64,000 nucleotides of DNA, taken from NCBI RefSeq assembly GCF_031844705.1, contig NZ_CP134609.1, positions 5,828,001-5,892,000 of the forward strand, given 5' to 3'. How positions within the stretch are numbered: the stretch's first letter is position 1; every line of letters begins with the position of its first letter. The notes beneath the pieces were generated by a model. The model had not been told where the DNA came from. It saw only the letters and a program-made list of their open reading frames with translations, and ran no database searches. A program made the position numbers and the translations under genes. This DNA is from Streptomyces sp. ITFR-16. GTDB taxonomy: Bacteria; Actinomycetota; Actinomycetes; Streptomycetales; Streptomycetaceae. Below are positions 34,241 through 43,156 of this stretch, one piece after another.

Positions 34241-34375
34241 GGTGGGGCCCCCCGGTCGGGTCCTGAAAGCGATCCTGCCTGCGAAGTACGGACTCCGCCC
34301 GCGCTCCGAATTCATCGGTACCGGGCTAGGCTCGGAAGGCTGGAAGGTGATCGGGCGGCGAGCAGGAGAACGCGG

Positions 34376-37366
34376 ATGACGACGTTGCCGGGGCGCAGGA
34401 GCAGCACCTTCACCCGACTGCTGCGGCACGGTTTCACCGATCCGTCCGCGGCCGAGCGGCTGCTCGAGCTGCCGGACCTGTCCTCCGTGCGCTCCGACCC
34501 CGTCCTGCTCGAAGCCCTCGGGGCCACCGCCGACCCCGATCTGGCCCTGCGCGGCCTGGTCCGGCTCGTCGAGGCCGAGGAGGCCGACGAGCGGCAGATC
34601 CTGCTGGACACCCTCGTCACCGCCAAGCCCCTGCGGGACCGGCTGCTCGGGGTGCTGGGGGCCTCCGAGGCGCTCGGCGACCACCTGGCCCGCCACCCGC
34701 GCGACTGGCAGGCGCTCGTCACGTACGAGGCCGTCGACCTGCACCCCGGCGTGGCCGAGTTCGAACACGAACTGGCCGGCGCGGACGACCCGGACACGCT
34801 GCGCGTCGGCTACCGGCGGTGCCTGCTGTCGATAGCGGCCCGCGACGTGTGCGGCACGACCGACCTCGTCCAGACCGCCGCCGAACTGGCCGACCTGGCC
34901 ACCGCCACACTGCGCGCCGCCCTCGCCATCGCGCGTACGGCCGCGCCCGCCGACGCCGCGCAGTGCCGGCTCGCCGTCATCGCGATGGGCAAGTGCGGCG
35001 GCCACGAGCTGAACTACGTCTCCGACGTCGACGTCATCTTCGTCGCGGAACCCGCCGACGGCGCCGAGGAGAGCAAGGCCATCCAGGCCGCGACCCGCCT
35101 CGCCGCCCACCTCATGCGGATCTGCTCCGACACGACCGTCGAGGGGACCATCTGGCCCGTCGACGCCAACCTCCGCCCCGAGGGCCGCAACGGCCCCCTG
35201 GTGCGCACGCTCTCCTCGCACCTCGCCTACTACCAGCGCTGGGCCAAGACCTGGGAGTTCCAGGCGCTCCTGAAGGCCCGGCCGGTGGCCGGCGACCCCG
35301 AGCTGGGTGCCGAGTACGTCGAGGCCGTCTCGCCCCTCGTCTGGCAGGCCGCGGACCGGGAGAACTTCGTCCCCGACGTGCAGAAGATGCGCCGCCGGGT
35401 CATCGACACCATCCCCGCCGACCGGGTCGAGCGCGAGATCAAGCTCGGGCCCGGCGGGCTGCGGGACGTCGAGTTCGCCGTCCAGCTGCTCCAGCTCGTG
35501 CACGGCCGTACCGACGCCACCCTGCGCAGCGGATCGACCCTGGAGGCGCTGGGCGCGCTGGCCGACGGCGGGTACGTGGGGCGGGTGGACGCGGTCCAGC
35601 TGGACGACGCCTACCGCTTCCTGCGCACCATGGAGCACCGCATCCAGCTCTACCGGCTGCGCCGCACCCACCTCGTCCCGGAGGACGAACCCGACCTGCG
35701 GCGCCTCGCCCGCTCGCTGGGCCTGCGCGCGGACCCCGTCACCGAGCTCAACCAGGCCTGGAAACGGCACGCCTCCGTCGTCCGCCGGCTGCACGAGAAG
35801 CTGTTCTACCGGCCGCTGCTGGACGCCGTCGCCCAGCTCGCGCCCGGTGAGTCCCGGCTCAGCACGAAGGCCGCCGCCCACCGCCTCGAAGCCCTCGGCT
35901 ACGAGGACCCGGCGGCCGCCCTGCGGCATCTGGAGGCCCTGTCCTCCGGGGTCTCGCGCAAGGCCGCCATCCAGCGCACCCTGCTGCCGGTGCTGCTCGG
36001 CTGGTTCGCGGACTCCGCCGACCCGGACGCCGGGCTCCTCGGCTTCCGCAAGGTGTCCGACGCACTCGGCAAGACGCCCTGGTACCTGCGCCTGCTGCGC
36101 GACGAGGGCGCCGCCGCCGAGAATCTCGCCCGGGTCCTGTCGGCCGGCCGGCTCGCCCCCGACCTGCTGCTGCGCGCCCCCGAGGCGGTCGCGATCCTCG
36201 GCGACCCCCTGGGCCTGAAGCCGCGCAGGCGCCGGCACCTCGAACAGGAGGTGCTGGCCGCCGTCGGGCGCGCGGAGGACGCCGAATCGGCCGTGGCGGT
36301 GGTACGCGGCGTGCGCCGGCGCGAGCTGTTCCGGACGACGGCCGCCGACCTCATCGGCTCGTACGGCACGGAGGAGAGCCCCGCCGAGTCCGACCCCGGC
36401 GCGCTCGTGGACCGGGTCGGCAGCGCCGTCACCGATCTGAACGCCGTCACCATCGCCGGCGCGCTGCGGGCCGCCGTCCGCGCGGAGTGGGGCGACACCC
36501 TGCCCACCCGGTTCGCCGTGATCGGCATGGGCCGCTTCGGCGGGCACGAGCTGGGATACGGCTCCGACGCGGATGTCCTGTTCGTCCACGAACCGCGCGA
36601 GGGCGTCGACGAGCAGGAGGCGAGCCGGGCCGCGAACCGGGTCGTCGCCGAGATGCGCCGGCTGCTCCAGCTGCCCACCGCCGACCCGCCGCTGATCATC
36701 GACGCGGACCTGCGGCCCGAGGGCAAGAGCGGGCCGCTGGTGCGGACCCTGAAGTCGTACGAGGCCTACTACCGGCGCTGGTCGCTGGTCTGGGAGAGCC
36801 AGGCGCTGCTGCGCGCCGAGCCGATGGCGGGCGACCTGGACCTGGGGCGCGACTTCATCGAACTGATCGACCCGCTGCGGTATCCGATGGAGGGGCTCGG
36901 GGAGGACGCGGTCCGTGAGATCCGGCGGCTGAAGGCCCGGATGGAGTCCGAGCGGCTGCCGCGCGGCGCGGACTCCACGCTCCACACGAAGCTGGGGCGC
37001 GGCGGGCTGAGCGACGTCGAGTGGACGGTCCAGCTGCTGCAGATGCGGCACGGCTGGGCGCAGCCGGGGCTGCGGACGACCCGCACCCGGGAGGCGCTGG
37101 CCGCCGCGTGTGCGGCGGGGCTGATCCCGGGGGAGGACGCGCAGACCCTGGACGAGGCGTGGGTCCTGGCGACCCGGGTGCGGAACGCGGTGATGCTGGT
37201 ACGCGGGCGGCCCGGGGACACGTTCCCCTCGGGGCCGCGCGAGCTGACCGCGGTGGGGCGGTACCTGGGGTACGAGCCGGGGCACGTCGGGGACATGCTG
37301 GACGACTACCGCCGGGTCACGCGGCGGGCGCGGGGTGTTGTCGAGGAGCGCTTCTACGGGGGCTGA
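34376..37366 (+). CDS. glnE: bifunctional glutamine synthetase adenylyltransferase/deadenylyltransferase
   Basis: This 996-residue enzyme adds AMP to, and removes it from, GlnA according to nitrogen status. It has two nucleotidyltransferase domains: the N-terminal one with GKCGGHELNYVSDVDVIFV (around residue 205) and the C-terminal one with GMGRFGGHELGYGSDADVLF (around residue 717). Each is followed by a helical domain with GPGGLRDVEF or GRGGLSDVEW. The paired Asp residues in SDVD and SDAD bind metal and are intact, so both activities should be functional. AGGAG lies eight bases before the ATG. It is about 10 kb from glnA2, which lacks a canonical adenylylation motif, so the target GS is presumably elsewhere. 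Confidence 0.97.
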   Translation: MTTLPGRRSSTFTRLLRHGFTDPSAAERLLELPDLSSVRSDPVLLEALGATADPDLALRGLVRLVEAEEADERQILLDTLVTAKPLRDRLLGVLGASEALGDHLARHPRDWQALVTYEAVDLHPGVAEFEHELAGADDPDTLRVGYRRCLLSIAARDVCGTTDLVQTAAELADLATATLRAALAIARTAAPADAAQCRLAVIAMGKCGGHELNYVSDVDVIFVAEPADGAEESKAIQAATRLAAHLMRICSDTTVEGTIWPVDANLRPEGRNGPLVRTLSSHLAYYQRWAKTWEFQALLKARPVAGDPELGAEYVEAVSPLVWQAADRENFVPDVQKMRRRVIDTIPADRVEREIKLGPGGLRDVEFAVQLLQLVHGRTDATLRSGSTLEALGALADGGYVGRVDAVQLDDAYRFLRTMEHRIQLYRLRRTHLVPEDEPDLRRLARSLGLRADPVTELNQAWKRHASVVRRLHEKLFYRPLLDAVAQLAPGESRLSTKAAAHRLEALGYEDPAAALRHLEALSSGVSRKAAIQRTLLPVLLGWFADSADPDAGLLGFRKVSDALGKTPWYLRLLRDEGAAAENLARVLSAGRLAPDLLLRAPEAVAILGDPLGLKPRRRRHLEQEVLAAVGRAEDAESAVAVVRGVRRRELFRTTAADLIGSYGTEESPAESDPGALVDRVGSAVTDLNAVTIAGALRAAVRAEWGDTLPTRFAVIGMGRFGGHELGYGSDADVLFVHEPREGVDEQEASRAANRVVAEMRRLLQLPTADPPLIIDADLRPEGKSGPLVRTLKSYEAYYRRWSLVWESQALLRAEPMAGDLDLGRDFIELIDPLRYPMEGLGEDAVREIRRLKARMESERLPRGADSTLHTKLGRGGLSDVEWTVQLLQMRHGWAQPGLRTTRTREALAAACAAGLIPGEDAQTLDEAWVLATRVRNAVMLVRGRPGDTFPSGPRELTAVGRYLGYEPGHVGDMLDDYRRVTRRARGVVEERFYGG

Positions 37367-37393
37367 GCCGTGTGTGGGGGAGGCCCCGGGGGG

Positions 37394-38347
37394 TCAGTGG
37401 CGGGTTGCCGCCGGTTCGCGGGGTGCCCCGAGGGCTCGGAGGCGGGCAGGCCTCCCCGCCTTCGGCGGGATGCGTTTCGGGAGGTGGTGGGGGAGCGTTC
37501 CGTACCAGGCGTACGACACCGCGTAACCGAACGCCAGGCAGGCCATGCCGCCCACCGCGTCCAGCCAGAAGTGGTTCGCCGTCGACACGATCACCATCAG
37601 CGTGACCGCCGGGTACAGCAGGCCCAGGATGCGCGCCCAGGGGGCGGAGGCCAGGGCGAAGACCGTCAGGCCGCACCACAGCGACCAGCCGATGTGCATC
37701 GACGGCATCGCCGCGTACTGGTTCGACATCTGCTTGAAGTTGCCCGAGGCCATCGAACCCCAGGTCTGGTGGACCATGACGGTGTCGATGAAGTGGCCGC
37801 CGTTCATCAGGCGCGGCGGGGCCAACGGGTAGAGGTAGTAGCCGAGCAGTGCCACCGCCGTGGTCGCGAAGAGGGCCAGCCGGGCCGCCGCGTAGCGGCC
37901 GGGGTGGCGGTGGAACAGCCAGACGAGCACACCGATGGTGACGACGAAGTGCAGGGTCGCGTAGTAGTAGTTCATCGACACGATCAGCCATGTCACCGAG
38001 TTCACCGCGTGGTTGACCGACTGCTCCACGGCGATGCCCATGAAGCGCTCGACCGACCAGAGCCAGTCGGCGTTGGCCAGGGCGGCGGTCTTCTGCTCGG
38101 GGACGGCGTTGCGCACCAGCGAGTACAGCCAGTAACTGACCGCGATCAGCAGGATTTCGAACCAGAGGCGAGGCCGCCGGGGAGACCGCGGGGCCCGCAG
38201 CCCTGAAAGGGTGCGGTCGAGCAGTCTGCGGGTGCGGTGCGCGCCGCCGGTCTGCTGCGTGTTCGCCTCGGGAGCCGCCTCGTTCACGATGGGTGACGGG
38301 GTGGCCTCCGTACGGCCTTCCTGTGGTTTCACGCTCAATTCACCCAT
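37394..38347 (-). CDS. PAP2-superfamily membrane phosphatase
   Basis: This 317-residue protein has a long charged N-terminus and six hydrophobic segments. The acid-phosphatase signature is split as AAMPSMHIGWSLW, with the transition-state histidine, and STANHFWLDAVGG, with the nucleophile-side histidine and Asp. This is the inositol-phosphoceramide-synthase-like (PAP2_3) variant. It probably handles lipid or prenyl phosphates at the outer membrane face. The ATG at 38345-38347 is preferred; a GTG two codons upstream is also possible. It is convergent with glnE, with only 27 bases between stops. Confidence 0.87.
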   Translation of the reverse strand: MGELSVKPQEGRTEATPSPIVNEAAPEANTQQTGGAHRTRRLLDRTLSGLRAPRSPRRPRLWFEILLIAVSYWLYSLVRNAVPEQKTAALANADWLWSVERFMGIAVEQSVNHAVNSVTWLIVSMNYYYATLHFVVTIGVLVWLFHRHPGRYAAARLALFATTAVALLGYYLYPLAPPRLMNGGHFIDTVMVHQTWGSMASGNFKQMSNQYAAMPSMHIGWSLWCGLTVFALASAPWARILGLLYPAVTLMVIVSTANHFWLDAVGGMACLAFGYAVSYAWYGTLPHHLPKRIPPKAGRPARLRALGAPREPAATRH

Positions 38348-38422
38348 AGGCACAGAGTCTGCCAGATTTGCCCCCTCCGCCCGATGATCCTCCGGTCGGG
38401 AGCGGGTTGCACGTCCTGCGGA

Positions 38423-39490
38423 CTACCGCTGGGCGTGGGATCCTTGGACGGGAGGGAAGGGCCCGGCCGCGTCCTGCCCGGGGCCCGCGGCGGTGGAGCC
38501 GCGCACGACGAGTTCCGGCATGAAGACGAACTCGCTGTGCGGGGCGGGTGTGCCGCCGATCTCCTCCAGGAGCGTGCGCACGGCGGCTTGGCCCATCGCC
38601 GTCACCGGCTGCCGGATCGTGGTCAGCGGCGGGTCGGTGAACGCTATGAGCGGCGAGTCGTCGTACCCCACCACCGACAGATCGCGCGGGACCTCCCGGG
38701 AGAGCCTGCGGGCGGCCCGGATCGCGCCCAGCGCCATCATGTCGCTCGCGCACACCACCGCCGTACAGCCGCGCTCCATCAGCGCCGACGCAGCCGCCTG
38801 GCCGCCCTCCAGCGTGTACAGGGAGTGCTGGATCAGCTCCTCGACCTCGTCCGAGGTGAGGTTCAACTGCTCCCGCATCGTGGCGTGGAAGCCCTCGATC
38901 TTGCGGAGCACCGGCACGAAGCGCTTCGGGCCGACCGCCAGCCCGATCCGGGTGTGGCCCAGCGAGACCAGATGCGTCACCGCCAGCCGCATCGCGGCCC
39001 GGTCGTCCGGCGAGATGAAGGGCGCCTGCACCTTGGGGGAGAAACCGTTCACCAGGACGAAGGGGACACCCTGGGCGCGCAGTTGCTCGTAGCGCTGCAT
39101 GTCGGCCGAGGTGTCGGCGTGCAGTCCGGAGACGAAGATGATCCCGGAGACGCCCCGGTCGACCAGCATCTCGGTCAGCTCGTCCTCGGTGGAGCCGCCG
39201 GGCGTCTGGGTGGCCAGCACCGGGGTGTAGCCCTGCCGCGTCAGCGCCTGGCCGATGACCTGGGCCAGTGCCGGGAAGATCGGGTTCTCCAGCTCGGGCG
39301 TGATCAGGCCGACGAGCCCCGCGCTGCGCCGGCGCAGACGTACGGGCCGTTCGTAGCCGAGGACGTCGAGCGCGGCGAGGACGGATTCGCGGGTGGCAGC
39401 GGCTACCCCGGGCTTGCCGTTCAGTACACGGCTGACCGTCGCTTCGCTGACCCCCGCCTGAGTTGCGATATCGGCAAGCCGTGCGGTCAT
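38423..39490 (-). CDS. malR: LacI-family maltose regulator MalR
   Basis: This 355-residue repressor controls maltodextrin uptake and amylase genes in Streptomyces (known as MalR/Reg1). The N-terminal HTH is LADIATQAGVSEATVSRVLNG with the hinge helix KPGVAAATRESVLAALDVLG. The periplasmic-binding-like effector domain includes GLITPELENPIFPALAQ and SVVGYDDSPLIAFTDPPLTT. It is divergent from malE, and a GCAATGTCTTGC site about 105 bases upstream suggests autoregulation. A second gene at 44881 encodes a close paralogue with an identical recognition helix. Confidence 0.94.
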   Translation of the reverse strand: MTARLADIATQAGVSEATVSRVLNGKPGVAAATRESVLAALDVLGYERPVRLRRRSAGLVGLITPELENPIFPALAQVIGQALTRQGYTPVLATQTPGGSTEDELTEMLVDRGVSGIIFVSGLHADTSADMQRYEQLRAQGVPFVLVNGFSPKVQAPFISPDDRAAMRLAVTHLVSLGHTRIGLAVGPKRFVPVLRKIEGFHATMREQLNLTSDEVEELIQHSLYTLEGGQAAASALMERGCTAVVCASDMMALGAIRAARRLSREVPRDLSVVGYDDSPLIAFTDPPLTTIRQPVTAMGQAAVRTLLEEIGGTPAPHSEFVFMPELVVRGSTAAGPGQDAAGPFPPVQGSHAQR

Positions 39491-39859
39491 GGGACTGGAC
39501 TGTACCGGGAGCGGGTCGGATTGCCCACCATGCACAGGAATCGGACGTGGGGCGCGCGCGACCGCCCGCCGAGGGCCGCTCCAGGGCCGCTCCGGCAATG
39601 TCTTGCAAGGTCTTGCGGGACCGGTGTGCGGGCTGCGGTCGGATCGTCGCACTGCGGAATCATGGGTGGTGGCCTGCGCCTGGCAGGGTCCGAGGACTTT
39701 CGTCAAGAGGCTTGACGGCAACCGTGAGGACACGCGAATGTAACGATCGCCGGGGCTTGCAGAAATCTTCCGCAAAGTCTTTCGGCCTTCTTTCATCCTT
39801 GTTACGTTCACGTCGACCCGGCGCCGCGACGGAGCGGTACGGCAGTTGAAGGAGTTCAG
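39491..39859. promoter_or_regulatory. malR-malE intergenic control region
   Basis: This 369-base gap holds no gene. On the malR side, GCAATGTCTTGC (39595-39606) continues into AAGGTCTTGC to 39616, with palindromic CTTGCAAG at 39602-39609. On the malE side, TTGACG at 39712-39717 and a weak -10 near 39736 form a promoter. It is followed at 39756-39777 by CTTGCAGAAA...CCGCAAAG, an imperfect inverted MalR-type site just past the expected start, then a CTTTCGG element at 39778-39784. Repression of both genes by MalR is expected. Confidence 0.7.
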
Positions 39860-41137
39860 ATGCGACGTGGCATAACGGCCACCGCCCTGGTCGCGGCCCT
39901 GGCGCTCGCGGCGACCGCCTGCGGCAGCGATGACGACAAGTCCGACAGCCCCAGCAAGGGCTCGGGCGAGCTCTCCGGCACCGTGACGTGGTGGGACACC
40001 TCCACCGCGGGCAGCGAGGACAAGGTCTTCAAGAAGATCGCCGAGGGCTTCGAGAAGGAGCACCCGAAGGTCGACGTCAAGTACGTCAACGTCCCCTTCG
40101 GCGACGCGCAGAACAAGTTCAAGAACGCCGCCCAGTCCGGCGCCGGTGCCCCCGACGTGATCCGCTCCGAGGTCGCCTGGACGCCCGAGTTCGCCGACCT
40201 CGGCTACCTCGCCCCGCTGGACGGCACCCCCGCCCTCCAGAAGGAGAGCGACTTCCTGAAGCAGGCCGCCGCGTCCACCAAGTACAACGGCAAGACCTTC
40301 GCCGTGCCGCAGGTCATCGACTCCATGGGCATCTTCTACAACAAGAAGATCTTCAAGGAGGCCGGCGTCGAGGTCCCGAAGTCGGTCGACGAGCTGAAGA
40401 CCGTGTCGAAGAAGATCAAGGACAAGACCGGCAAGACCGGCCTCTACCTGCGCGGCGACGACGCGTACTGGTTCCTGTCCTTCCTCTACGGCGAGGGCGG
40501 CGACATGGTCGACGCCGCCGACAAGAAGGTCACCATCGACAACGCGGCCGGCGTCAAGGCCATGACTGTCGTCAAGGACCTGGTCGACTCCGGCGCCGCC
40601 AAGACCGACGCGACGGACGGCTGGGAGAACATGCAGTCGTCCTTCAAGGACGGCAAGGTCGCGATGATGATCAACGGCCCGTGGGCCGTCGCCGACACCT
40701 ACACCGGCAAGGAGTTCAAGGACAAGGCCAACCTGGGCGTCGCCCCGGTCCCGGCCGGCTCCGCCGCCCAGGGTGCCCCGCAGGGCGGTCACAACCTCGC
40801 CGTCTACGCCGGTTCCAAGAACCTCGAGGCCTCCTACGCCTTCGTCGACTACATGACCTCCGTCAAGACGCAGGCCCAGGTCACCAAGGAGCTCAACCTC
40901 CTGCCGACCCGTACCTCCGCCTACGCCGAGGAGCCGGTCGTCGACAACGAGATCGTCGGGTTCTTCAAGCCGGTCGTCGAGAGTGCCGTCGAGCGCCCCT
41001 GGATCCCGGAGACCGGCAGCCTCTTCGCGCCGCTCGTCACCGAGTACACCAAGGTCCTCACCGGCCAGACCTCCCCGGAGAAGGCGGTCAAGACGACCGG
41101 CGACTCCTACCGCAAGCTCCTCGATGGCTGGAAGTAA
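39860..41137 (+). CDS. malE: maltose/maltodextrin-binding lipoprotein
   Basis: This 425-residue solute-binding protein captures maltose and maltodextrins outside the membrane for the MalFG permease. The signal peptide ends at C21 (AATAC), the lipidation site, followed by a Ser/Asp/Lys linker. The type I SBP fold shows GTVTWWDTSTAG, EKEHPKVDVKYVNVPFGD, YNKKIFKEAGVEVPKSVDEL and AMMINGPWAV. GAAGGAG lies before the ATG. It is first in the malEFG operon. Lysine-rich codons make it locally less GC-skewed than its neighbours, which is normal for an abundant lipoprotein. Confidence 0.96.
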   Translation: MRRGITATALVAALALAATACGSDDDKSDSPSKGSGELSGTVTWWDTSTAGSEDKVFKKIAEGFEKEHPKVDVKYVNVPFGDAQNKFKNAAQSGAGAPDVIRSEVAWTPEFADLGYLAPLDGTPALQKESDFLKQAAASTKYNGKTFAVPQVIDSMGIFYNKKIFKEAGVEVPKSVDELKTVSKKIKDKTGKTGLYLRGDDAYWFLSFLYGEGGDMVDAADKKVTIDNAAGVKAMTVVKDLVDSGAAKTDATDGWENMQSSFKDGKVAMMINGPWAVADTYTGKEFKDKANLGVAPVPAGSAAQGAPQGGHNLAVYAGSKNLEASYAFVDYMTSVKTQAQVTKELNLLPTRTSAYAEEPVVDNEIVGFFKPVVESAVERPWIPETGSLFAPLVTEYTKVLTGQTSPEKAVKTTGDSYRKLLDGWK

Positions 41138-41158
41138 CCCAGGAAGGCAGGCCGGCTG

Positions 41159-42178
41159 ATGGCTGTCCACACCAGCCAGTCGGTGGCGAAGGCCGCGGGC
41201 GACGACATCGTCGCCCGCGGCCGGAGCCGCGGTACTGGCAACCCCCCGCCCCCGAGCAGGCTCCGGCGGGCCCTGTCGACCCACTGGTACGCCTGGACCA
41301 TGGTCGCCCCCGTCGTGATCGTGATCGGCGTGATCATCGGGTACCCGCTGGTACGCGGCATCTACCTGTCGCTGACCGACGCCACCGAGCGCAACGTCGA
41401 ACGGTCCATCGGCGTCAACCACATTCCCGCGACGTACAAGTTCGTCGGGGCGGACAACTACACCGATGTGCTCACCGGCAACGAGTTCCTCGGCACGCTC
41501 GGCTGGACCCTGGTGTGGACGGTCTCCTGCGTGGCCATCACCTTCGGCCTCGGCATGGCCCTCGCCAACATCCTCAACCGCCGGATCGCCGGGCGCTCCG
41601 CCTACCGGATGGCGCTCATCCTGCCCTGGGCCATCCCCGGCTTCGTCTCCGTCTTCGCCTGGCGCTTCCTCTACAACGAGGACCGCGGGCTGCTCAACAA
41701 GATCCTCTCCGGGGCCGGCTTCGACGGCATCCCGTGGCTCAACGACCCCACCTGGGCGAAGATCTCCGTCATCGCCGTCAACGTGTGGCTCGGCGTGCCG
41801 TTCATGATGGTCGCCCTCCTCGGCGGGCTCCAGTCCATCGCCGGTGAGCAGTACGAGGCCGCGGAGATGGACGGCGCCACCGCCTGGCAGCGCTTTTGCC
41901 ACATCACGCTGCCCGGACTGCGCCCCGTCTCCACGACGGTGATCCTGCTCTCCACCATCTGGACCTTCAACATGTTCCCGGTGATCTTCCTGCTGACCGG
42001 CGGCGGACCCGGCGACGCCACCCAGATCCTGGTGACGCAGGCGTACAAGTTCTCCTTCGAGATCAGCCCGCGCGACTTCGCGCTCTCCTCCACCTGGGGC
42101 GTGCTGATCCTCGTACTCCTGATGGTCTTCGCCGCGGTCTACCGGCGAGTCCTCCGCACCCAGGGAGATGACTGGTGA
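41159..42178 (+). CDS. malF: maltose ABC transporter permease MalF
   Basis: This 339-residue inner-membrane permease has a cytosolic start, six main hydrophobic segments, and the EAA loop EQYEAAEMDGATAWQRFCHI, followed by LPGLRP, which docks the ATPase. There is no large periplasmic P2 domain of the enteric kind, as expected in Gram-positives. It begins 21 bases after malE and overlaps malG by four bases. No ATPase gene is present; Streptomyces use the shared ATPase MsiK, encoded elsewhere. Confidence 0.95.
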   Translation: MAVHTSQSVAKAAGDDIVARGRSRGTGNPPPPSRLRRALSTHWYAWTMVAPVVIVIGVIIGYPLVRGIYLSLTDATERNVERSIGVNHIPATYKFVGADNYTDVLTGNEFLGTLGWTLVWTVSCVAITFGLGMALANILNRRIAGRSAYRMALILPWAIPGFVSVFAWRFLYNEDRGLLNKILSGAGFDGIPWLNDPTWAKISVIAVNVWLGVPFMMVALLGGLQSIAGEQYEAAEMDGATAWQRFCHITLPGLRPVSTTVILLSTIWTFNMFPVIFLLTGGGPGDATQILVTQAYKFSFEISPRDFALSSTWGVLILVLLMVFAAVYRRVLRTQGDDW

Positions 42179-43050
42179 CCACGGCACCCGCCCCCGCGCG
42201 GCACTCCGCGCCCAAGGTCCGGCTGCGCGGCGAGCGTTCGCCGCTGGCCTCCACCGCGCTCCACCTGACGCTGATCGTCGCGTCCGTGATCGCGGTCTTC
42301 CCCGTGCTGTGGGTCCTGCTCACCTCGCTGAAGCCCGCCGCGTACGCCACCACCACGGACTTCTTCAAAGAGACGACGCTCGAGAACTATACGAACCTGC
42401 TCCAGAACACGAAGTTCCTCACCTGGTTCGGCAACTCGCTGCTCATCGCCGGGCTCACCACCCTGCTCGGCGTGATCGTCTCCGCCTCCACCGGCTACGC
42501 CGTCAGCCGCTTCCGCTTCCCCGGCAAGCGCGGGCTGATGTGGACGCTGCTGATCACCCAGATGTTCCCGGTCGCCGTCCTCATCGTGCCGATCTACAAC
42601 ATCATGGCGACCATGGGTCTGCTCAACAGGCCCGCCGGACTGGTCATCACCTACCTCACCATCTCGGTGCCGTTCTGCGCCTGGATGATGAAGGGCTTCT
42701 TCGACACCATTCCGCGCGAGATCGACGAGTCGGGCCAGGTCGACGGCCTCACCCCGTTCGGCACGTTCTGGCGGCTGATCCTGCCGCTGGCCAAGCCCGG
42801 TCTCGCCGTCACCGCCTTCTACTCCTTCATCACCGCCTGGGGCGAGGTGGCGTACGCCTCCGCCTTCATGGTCGGCGAGGACAATCTCACGCTCGCGGGC
42901 GGACTCCAGCTGTTCGTCAACCGGTACGGGGCCCAGTGGGGTCCGATGACCGCCGCGTCCGTGCTCATCGCGATACCCGCGGCCCTGGTCTTCCTGTTCG
43001 CGCAGAAGCACCTCGTCACCGGCATGTCCGCCGGAGCCGTCAAGGGCTGA
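42175..43050 (+). CDS. malG: maltose ABC transporter permease MalG
   Basis: This 291-residue permease partners MalF. It has six hydrophobic segments and the EAA-type loop EIDESGQVDGLTPFGTFWRL followed by ILPLAKPG. Its GTG start overlaps the malF stop as GTGA, so the two subunits are made in balance. An extended hairpin follows before aglA, which may reduce read-through into that gene. Confidence 0.95.
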   Translation: MTTAPAPARHSAPKVRLRGERSPLASTALHLTLIVASVIAVFPVLWVLLTSLKPAAYATTTDFFKETTLENYTNLLQNTKFLTWFGNSLLIAGLTTLLGVIVSASTGYAVSRFRFPGKRGLMWTLLITQMFPVAVLIVPIYNIMATMGLLNRPAGLVITYLTISVPFCAWMMKGFFDTIPREIDESGQVDGLTPFGTFWRLILPLAKPGLAVTAFYSFITAWGEVAYASAFMVGEDNLTLAGGLQLFVNRYGAQWGPMTAASVLIAIPAALVFLFAQKHLVTGMSAGAVKG

Positions 43051-43094
43051 GCTCCACGACAGCACGGCCGTACGACCCGCACGCACCAGTCACG

Positions 43095-43129
43095 GTGGCG
43101 CCGGCATCCCGACCCGGTCCCGGCGCCAC
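43095..43129 (+). terminator. 10-bp hairpin between malG and aglA
   Basis: GTGGCGCCGG at 43095-43104 pairs perfectly with 43120-43129 around a 15-base loop. It lies in the 106-base gap before aglA. It could partly terminate transcription or protect the malEFG message 3' end. Confidence 0.55.
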
Positions 43130-43156
43130 TCCCCACCCAGACACCCCAGGGACGAC